NCBI GenBank assembly: GCA_023301765.1
Contig: JALZUC010000010.1
Location: forward strand, 1 to 42,118
Reading direction: 5' to 3'
Source of the DNA: Akkermansiaceae bacterium
GTDB taxonomy: Bacteria; Verrucomicrobiota; Verrucomicrobiia; Verrucomicrobiales; Akkermansiaceae
Length of the DNA: 42,118 nucleotides
The position numbers and the translations under genes are program-made. Shown here piece after piece: positions 36,974 to 42,118 of the stretch; within the stretch, counting starts at the first letter, position 1, and every line of letters begins with the position of its first letter. The notes under the pieces were generated by a model. The model was given only the letters and a program-made list of their open reading frames with translations, was not told where the DNA came from and did not search any database.

Positions 36974-36995
36974 CTTACAAATAAGCTTTTGTAAG
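36974..36995. promoter_or_regulatory. Perfect dyad upstream of the CBM9-like gene
   Basis: Arms CTTACAAA (36974-36981) and TTTGTAAG (36988-36995) flank 6 bases, about 60 bases before the start of the next plus-strand gene. It is a good operator or leader-hairpin candidate. No regulator gene is adjacent. Confidence 0.45.
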
Positions 36996-37054
36996 TAAAT
37001 CAGCTCATTTTCAAACAAGGAAGCTAGAGTTTTAAATTAATATTTTCACTGGCA

Positions 37055-37714
37055 ATGATCCCTAGGTTAGTCACATATAGTCCAGCTATGCTGATAGAAC
37101 ATAAAAAGAAACCACTCTACTGGGGGGCGCTTGATCTTGGTTTATTTGCTATTAATAAAGACTGGTATGGTGAGAGTGTAGAAACTCCAGCAGCATTTGG
37201 TATGGCAATCGATCACGGGAGTTTTTGGTTTGTTGCTACGCGCCGCGCTCCAGCTATGCTACACCCTAAAGCTAGGCCAAATCAGTATACCCCCGAGCTC
37301 TGGAAATATGATTGTGCAGAGTTCTTTCTCAGTCACCCAGGCACTGGGCGCTATCTGGAATTTAACTTAGCGGCTAATGGGGCATGGTGGAGCGCAGAGT
37401 TTACGGCTCCAAAAGTGCGTGCTCATAAGGAAGATCTTCCTGTGCCGGGGGTAAAGACCTATGGTGAACTCTCTGCAGATGGCTCATGGCTGGCAGCGGC
37501 TTCTATACCTCTGGATGCATTGCAAGCACGCTTTGGCTTTGGCTCTGAGACCCGGATGAATGTAACATTTATCATAGATTCACCAGAGCAGAGATTCCTC
37601 TCTGCTGTACCAGCCGCTGAAGGCGAACCTGATTTTCATCGGCCTGATTTATTTAAACAAGTTAAAATCATAGATGGTGGTCTGACTTTTGATAAGCAGG
37701 AAAAGGTAAAGTAA
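37055..37714 (+). CDS. Cytoplasmic CBM9-like (carbohydrate-binding family 9) protein
   Basis: The 219-residue protein has no signal peptide. The core matches the family 9-like/DOMON-type beta sandwich: LWKYDCAEFFLS near residue 85, then GRYLEFNLAANGAWWSAEF near 100-120, and a strand NVTFIIDSP near 168. Exported relatives of this fold bind sugar-chain ends or serve as substrate-recognition modules; here it is alone and apparently cytoplasmic. An internal ATG at 37088 is an alternative start and would remove 11 poorly conserved residues. It precedes a dehydrogenase by 48 bases; a shared metabolic role is possible but not shown. A dyad upstream suggests regulation. Confidence 0.7.
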   Translation: MIPRLVTYSPAMLIEHKKKPLYWGALDLGLFAINKDWYGESVETPAAFGMAIDHGSFWFVATRRAPAMLHPKARPNQYTPELWKYDCAEFFLSHPGTGRYLEFNLAANGAWWSAEFTAPKVRAHKEDLPVPGVKTYGELSADGSWLAAASIPLDALQARFGFGSETRMNVTFIIDSPEQRFLSAVPAAEGEPDFHRPDLFKQVKIIDGGLTFDKQEKVK

Positions 37715-37762
37715 ATACTGTGATGCTTTACATTACAAAGTGAGACTTTATATGATGTAAGT

Positions 37763-38659
37763 ATGAGTTCGAGCGGAAGAAGAATTGCATTTGTAGGTGT
37801 AGGGAAAATGGGGGCAAATATGGCACGCTGTCTGAAGGATGCTGGCCACACCATCACCGCTATCTATGATGTAAATGAATCATTAACTACGCCCTTAGCA
37901 GATGAGCTAAACTGCCAGGCAGCTAGTAATCTGGTCGATTGTATTGCTCAGGCAGAGGTGGTAATCACGGTGGTCAGTGATGATGATGCCATGCGTGAAA
38001 TTTTCCTAACAGCTGAGAATCATCTGTTGTCCAGCGCTGGCGGAAAGATCTTTATTAACTGCGCTACAGTGTCTCCCGTGGTTCATGTAGAGATTGAGTC
38101 CGCTGCGGAAGCGGCAGGTGCACATACTCTGGAGGCCTGTATGGCATCAAGTATAAGTCAGGCGCGCGAGGGAAGCCTATATCTTATGATTGGCGGCAAG
38201 GAGGAGGTCTTTGATAGCTGTAAAGACGTTCTTGAACATCTTTCTACTCGGTTAAGATTTATAGGTAAAGCTGGCGAAGCTGCTAAGGTGAAGGCTTTAG
38301 TAAATATGGTAATGAATATTAATACTGCCGCCCTAGCAGAGGGTTTGGGCTTGGGTGACGCGCTAGGGATTGACCTGAATATGCTCTGTGAAATTTTCTC
38401 ACAGACAGGTGCAAACTCACGAGTATTGGAGACAGACGCAGAGGATATGATCGGGCGTGACCATGAGTGCTGGTTCTCTATTGACCATGCAGAAAAGGAT
38501 AGTGGAATCGCAAATACTCTAGCTAAAGACGCTGGACTTAACCTTTCGCTATCACTCACCACACAGGATCTATACCAGCGAATGCAAGATCTGGGACTAG
38601 GAGGGCTTGACAAGTCCGGCATCTCGGAGCTCACCTTTAAGGGGCGTACAATAAGTTAA
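37763..38659 (+). CDS. Beta-hydroxyacid dehydrogenase (3-hydroxyisobutyrate dehydrogenase family)
   Basis: This 298-residue NAD(P)-dependent enzyme has a Rossmann motif GVGKMGANMA near residue 12 and the family-specific catalytic Lys region AGEAAKVKALVNMVMN near 173-188. The usual substrate loop motif around Ser-Gly-Gly reads CMASSISQAREGSLYLMIGG here (about 128-147), so the Gly-Gly pair is replaced by Ser-Ser. The substrate may therefore differ from 3-hydroxyisobutyrate, tartronate semialdehyde or similar acids. Succinic semialdehyde reductases share the fold. It is followed 17 bases later by a hydrolase, so these two are likely cotranscribed. Confidence 0.85.
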   Translation: MSSSGRRIAFVGVGKMGANMARCLKDAGHTITAIYDVNESLTTPLADELNCQAASNLVDCIAQAEVVITVVSDDDAMREIFLTAENHLLSSAGGKIFINCATVSPVVHVEIESAAEAAGAHTLEACMASSISQAREGSLYLMIGGKEEVFDSCKDVLEHLSTRLRFIGKAGEAAKVKALVNMVMNINTAALAEGLGLGDALGIDLNMLCEIFSQTGANSRVLETDAEDMIGRDHECWFSIDHAEKDSGIANTLAKDAGLNLSLSLTTQDLYQRMQDLGLGGLDKSGISELTFKGRTIS

Positions 38660-38676
38660 ATTTATATTTTTAAAAT

Positions 38677-39393
38677 ATGATACCAATTAGAAACACAGCT
38701 GGAGAGAGGCTTGATGTCTCATTTCACAATGCAGAAAAATCAGACTGCCTAGTCATCCTAGGCCACGGACTAACGGGCAATAAAGATCGGTCCTTATTAG
38801 TAGAACTTGCTGATGCTCTAGCCGAAAATGGTTGGCCGTGTTTGCGTATTACATATTCTGGTAATGGTGAGTCTGAAGGAGCCTTTACAGAGTCTAACAT
38901 CACTAAAGAGGTGGCAGACCTCAGTGCTATTATTGATCAAGTCGGGAGTGGCAAACGTATTGCCTACATAGGGCATAGTATGGGCGGTGCGGTAGGTGCA
39001 CTATTCGCAGCGCGTGATGAGCGAGTTAAGATAATGGTATCACTTGCAGGCATGGTCTACACCGCTGATTTTGTAAAACGTGAGTTTGGTGATATAATTC
39101 CGGATGAAGGTCTCATGTGGGACGAGCCTGGCTGCACTCTCTCGAAAGCATATGTAGAGGATCTGGAAGAAATCGGTGATACACTAGCGGCCGCTAAGGA
39201 GATACGTATCCCATGGTTACTCATCCATGGGAGCGCAGATGATATAATACCCCCAAGAGATAGCGAAGACCTCTTCAAGGTATTACGCCGCCCGTCGGCC
39301 CTGTTAGAGATAGAAGGCGCAGGACACTCTTTTGAAAATCATTATAGTAAACTAACAGTTAGTATCTCTGATTGGTTAGAAAAATACTTCTAA
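38677..39393 (+). CDS. Alpha/beta hydrolase (serine esterase/peptidase-like)
   Basis: The 238-residue cytoplasmic alpha/beta hydrolase has the oxyanion loop GHGLTGNKDRS near residue 28, the nucleophile elbow GHSMGG near 97 (Ser99), the acid in HGSADDIIPP near 187 and the His in GAGHSFENH near 216. The arrangement and lack of a lid domain resemble bacterial cytosolic esterases (dienelactone or acylglycerol-type). The substrate cannot be told. It starts 17 bases after the dehydrogenase and is followed 51 bases later by the phosphatase gene. Confidence 0.86.
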   Translation: MIPIRNTAGERLDVSFHNAEKSDCLVILGHGLTGNKDRSLLVELADALAENGWPCLRITYSGNGESEGAFTESNITKEVADLSAIIDQVGSGKRIAYIGHSMGGAVGALFAARDERVKIMVSLAGMVYTADFVKREFGDIIPDEGLMWDEPGCTLSKAYVEDLEEIGDTLAAAKEIRIPWLLIHGSADDIIPPRDSEDLFKVLRRPSALLEIEGAGHSFENHYSKLTVSISDWLEKYF

Positions 39394-39444
39394 TGACGCT
39401 TCCTGATTGCATGATTAAATGAAATAGGATATAAGAAACTTTCT

Positions 39445-41031
39445 ATGAAAGATCCTGCAGGAAATCGTCTAAATCTAGCGCTTCAGGCATCTAATGAAGG
39501 TGTATGGGAGTGGTATGTGGGAGAGCCCGATATTTATTATTCTGAACGCGCGAATCGCTTTTTAGGGTATGAAGGAGGTGATGCACCTAACATCATCACC
39601 AAAGCTGCAGAGTGTTTCCATCCCGATGACTTCCCTGAATATCAAGAGTCGCTACAGCGTATGCTCAGTCCTAATGGATTGGAAAAACTTGCGATTGAAT
39701 GTAGATACCAGCACCAAGATAAAACATGGCACTGGCTCCGTGTCCGTGGTGTGGCAGTTAGGGATAATAAGGGTAATGTGCAAAGAATTGTAGGTACCAT
39801 CATAGATATCACAGAGCGTAAAGTTGCAGAAACAGAACTGGAAGAAGAACGTCACCGCCTCTACCAGCTCATCGAAAATATCCCCGTAAATGTTTACTAC
39901 AAAGATGAAGACTCTAAGTTTGTCCTAGCAAATAGCTCTACTGCTCACAAAATGGGTGTAGAGTCATATGAGGATCTATTAGGGAAATCAGACCATGATT
40001 TTTTTGACATTACACATGCAAATATAGCACGTGCCAATGAACTTGAAATCATGGAGTCTCGTAAACCTCAGATTCAAATTATTCAGCGCGAGACCTGGGA
40101 AGGAAAAGAGGATACTTGGGCTGAAATCTCTAAGATGCCTTGGTTGGATAAAAAAGGTAACCTTGTAGGCACTCTTGGCATTACTAGTGATGTTACAGAC
40201 CTTATCCGAACACAACGAATGTTAGCTAGTGTAGCAGAGGAGCTACAGTCACGCTACACGGCAGTAGATGAAGAGCTAAAATTAGCACGCCAGATTCAGC
40301 AGGCTCTATTACCTCGCAGCTTGGGTGGATTAACACTAGAGGCATATTCTCGAAAAGTCACTTTTGGTTGTCGTTATACACCGGCCTCTGAGATGGCAGG
40401 TGATTTCTACGAGGTGTTGCCTATTTCCGAACATGCTTTTGGGTTTTTAGTCTGTGATGTCATGGGTCACGGAGTGCGGGCGGCACTTGTAGTGTCCATG
40501 TTACGCGGCCTCATGGAAAAAGAGCGTGAGGTAGCCATAGATCCTGAAAGCTATCTATATGGCATCAATGAAGGTCTCGTTGCGATTCTTCAGCGTGCCG
40601 GCGTCACTTTCTTCGCCACCGCAATCTACTGTGTGGTGAATTTAAAAGAAGGGACACTGTCCTATTCGTGTGCAGGGCATCCGTCACCGATAGTTGTTAG
40701 GTCAGGTGTAGCGAGTCAATTAGGTGAAGATGGTAATTCTAAAAACCCAGCTCTGGGGCTTATCCCCGGCAGTACATTTAGTGCAAAATCCGTCTCATTA
40801 AACAACATGGATCGCCTTTTCATATTTACTGATGGTCTTCACGAAGTTGAAGATACAGCTGGGCGTCAGCTAGGAATCAAACAAGTGGAGTATATGCTAA
40901 CGGAGAATAAAGAATCAGCCCTTGAGGAGACTCTAGATCATGTGCTGGATAAAGCACGCGCCTACTCTGAGAATGGCGAATTCTCTGATGACGTGTGTCT
41001 GCTAGCTATGGACGTAATTTCTAATCTTTAA
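39445..41031 (+). CDS. PAS-PAS-SpoIIE (RsbU-like) protein serine phosphatase
   Basis: The 528-residue soluble signal protein has two PAS modules. PAS1 spans about 8-130 (ASNEGVWEWYV, ending VGTIIDITERK). PAS2 spans about 140-255 (LYQLIENIPVNVYYKDEDSK, ending GTLGITSDVTDL). A helical linker with RQIQQALLPRSLGG leads to a PP2C-type SpoIIE domain. Its metal-binding motifs are intact: EMAGDFYEV near 315, VCDVMGHGVRAAL near 333, CAGHPSP near 412, FTDGLHEVED near 456 and SDDVCLLAMD near 515. Such enzymes dephosphorylate anti-anti-sigma proteins in partner-switching pathways, releasing sigma factors in response to what PAS senses. No anti-sigma or STAS partner gene lies in the window. The ligand is unknown. 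Confidence 0.94.
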   Translation: MKDPAGNRLNLALQASNEGVWEWYVGEPDIYYSERANRFLGYEGGDAPNIITKAAECFHPDDFPEYQESLQRMLSPNGLEKLAIECRYQHQDKTWHWLRVRGVAVRDNKGNVQRIVGTIIDITERKVAETELEEERHRLYQLIENIPVNVYYKDEDSKFVLANSSTAHKMGVESYEDLLGKSDHDFFDITHANIARANELEIMESRKPQIQIIQRETWEGKEDTWAEISKMPWLDKKGNLVGTLGITSDVTDLIRTQRMLASVAEELQSRYTAVDEELKLARQIQQALLPRSLGGLTLEAYSRKVTFGCRYTPASEMAGDFYEVLPISEHAFGFLVCDVMGHGVRAALVVSMLRGLMEKEREVAIDPESYLYGINEGLVAILQRAGVTFFATAIYCVVNLKEGTLSYSCAGHPSPIVVRSGVASQLGEDGNSKNPALGLIPGSTFSAKSVSLNNMDRLFIFTDGLHEVEDTAGRQLGIKQVEYMLTENKESALEETLDHVLDKARAYSENGEFSDDVCLLAMDVISNL

Positions 41032-41185
41032 ATTAGCGTTCAGTTATATGGCTAATACAGGCACCCTGTAATGATATCTAGCGCTACTATAGCAGTTTGA
41101 AAAACCGGTGAAAATACATCACTTAGATAATCATTATCAGTCCGCACTAAATCAAATACAGCCTATCAAGCATACATTATATTTT

Positions 41186-42118
41186 TTAGAGTTCATCTAG
41201 AGACTTTCGACTATCATCTTGTGGTAGCGAGAAAGAATCATTCTTATTAGATGATTTTCTATTAATTACTGGAGGTATCAGATCCGGGAATTCTCCCGGC
41301 ACCGGCTCTGGAGGTAGTATCTCTAAATCAATTGTTACTGGTGGAGATGGCTCAGGAGTAGGTTTAATGATAAGCTCTTCTTCTGGCTCCATTACAAGAT
41401 CTTGCTCAGGTAGTATAATAGGATCTACCACGATTTGTTTTTCAGATTTTGGTGGTTTAACAGCTACATCACCTGAAGGCTTACTCTGAAAAAAATTCAC
41501 CAGACCTATAATTGCCAATATCACAAAAATTACGGCTATTACTAGTATCACCTTTATCGAACTTAGGCGAGGAAGTGAGGTTTTCTTTTTGGGCTTATCG
41601 CTAACAGCTGTTTCTGCGATGGCGGCAGGTTTATAAGCTAAAGCTTTAATAGGTGCTGCCTTATTCCCAGCGACTAAAGTGCTCGCTTTATAAGCTGACT
41701 CTTTAGTAGCGATAGAATCCGCTTTAGGCGGCCTCCCTCCGGTAGGCGCTGGTTCATACTTAGATTTATCAAGAGGGCCAGATCTAGGCTTTGGTATTCT
41801 ATTACTAACTGGCGCAGAATCAGTGCGCTTTATAGGTAACCGTATTGGCTTTTGCGCTGGAGCTACCGATAAGCGAATAGGTTTCTCTTCAGGCTCGTAT
41901 TCACCCTTAGGTTTAGTTTTGGCCTTTGGAATTACCGTTTTCGGGAGTATTACACTACGCGTGTCTACCGCCTTAGCACTAGGGTCTATATTTGGTGCCG
42001 TTTCTGCTCGGGCGCTTGGGAGTGATGAGCCAGATAGGTCTGGTGATGTTGCTACTTGAGGAGCCGATGATATTTTGTGGTCTGGCGCAAGTTCGGGTAG
42101 ACCCTTGCCCTTGATTTG
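41186..42118 (-). CDS. Pro/Lys-rich single-pass membrane protein (partial, 5' end outside window)
   Basis: The frame is open from the right edge to a stop at 41186, giving 310 residues with no ATG start in the window. A GTG at 41551 lies just before the membrane segment; the frame is clearly open upstream of it, so that is not the true start. Residues 1-190 of the visible part are Pro-, Lys- and Ala-rich and probably disordered, with a basic patch (KPKKKTSLPRLSSIK) directly before one membrane helix (VILVIAVIFVILAIIGLVNF). The C-terminal 100 residues are Pro/Glu-rich (EPEEELIIKPTPEPSPPVT). No domain is recognised. The shape resembles TonB-like or peptidoglycan-spanning proteins with a proline-rich linker, but there is no TonB-type C-terminal domain. 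Confidence 0.6.
   Translation of the reverse strand, partial: QIKGKGLPELAPDHKISSAPQVATSPDLSGSSLPSARAETAPNIDPSAKAVDTRSVILPKTVIPKAKTKPKGEYEPEEKPIRLSVAPAQKPIRLPIKRTDSAPVSNRIPKPRSGPLDKSKYEPAPTGGRPPKADSIATKESAYKASTLVAGNKAAPIKALAYKPAAIAETAVSDKPKKKTSLPRLSSIKVILVIAVIFVILAIIGLVNFFQSKPSGDVAVKPPKSEKQIVVDPIILPEQDLVMEPEEELIIKPTPEPSPPVTIDLEILPPEPVPGEFPDLIPPVINRKSSNKNDSFSLPQDDSRKSLDEL

Noticed and set aside
41186-41551. A 121-residue protein starting at GTG 41551
   Set aside because: The same frame is open from there to the window edge with consistent composition, so the GTG is internal.

Overview
The window looks like a stretch of chromosome from a Verrucomicrobiota bacterium (inference). The grounds are two secreted proteins with PEP-CTERM tails, an mcsA-mcsB-clpC cluster outside a Firmicutes setting, a large class I ribonucleotide reductase resembling that of other PVC bacteria, and the mix of ECF sigma factor, ankyrin, DUF1573 and carbohydrate-binding genes. 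No rRNA, tRNA or CRISPR array was recognised.

Region 1 (1-9221) is a small defence island on the minus strand. A 964-residue protein of the STY4851/DruH type lies just upstream of a very large DUF1998-type DEAH helicase that runs off the left edge. This pair fits a Druantia type III-like system. An Abi_2 (AbiD/AbiF-like) HEPN protein follows, separated from the pair by a 382-base gap with a tandem short repeat.

Region 2 (9274-15311) is a ribonucleotide reductase operon on the minus strand, in the order nrdB2, nrdB1, S23 gene, nrdA. NrdB1 keeps all six metal ligands but has Leu where the radical Tyr normally sits, so it is a class Ic-like subunit. NrdB2 has lost four of six metal ligands and the C-terminal relay Tyr, but keeps the acidic tail that docks on NrdA. 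It looks like a catalytically dead beta-prime subunit, comparable to yeast Rnr4. Both gaps beside nrdB1 are filled by TGATCA-rich inverted-repeat elements. One carries a four-helix-bundle S23 gene; the other looks like the same element with the gene deleted. Upstream are two DnaA-box-like 9-mers and a nested hairpin.

Region 3 (16007-24534) holds recJ and recG on the plus strand, then on the minus strand a glyoxalase-family gene and the mcsA-mcsB-clpC protein quality-control operon with a strong terminator. No ctsR is present. Divergent from mcsA is region 4 (24726-29710): an ECF sigma factor with a GGAATTT-N16-GTCAT candidate promoter, its probable membrane anti-sigma factor, a secreted protein, a DUF1573 protein, then an ankyrin lipoprotein and a PEP-CTERM protein.

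Region 5 (29719-36767) has dnaE, a second PEP-CTERM gene, and an ACT-ruvB-fur-like run. The Fur homologue lacks the usual high-affinity sensing site. Region 6 (37055-42118) holds a CBM9-like protein, a beta-hydroxyacid dehydrogenase, an alpha/beta hydrolase, a PAS-PAS-SpoIIE phosphatase and the 3' part of a Pro/Lys-rich membrane protein that runs off the right edge. DNA replication and repair genes (nrd, recJ, recG, dnaE, ruvB) are concentrated here, interrupted by stress and envelope genes.
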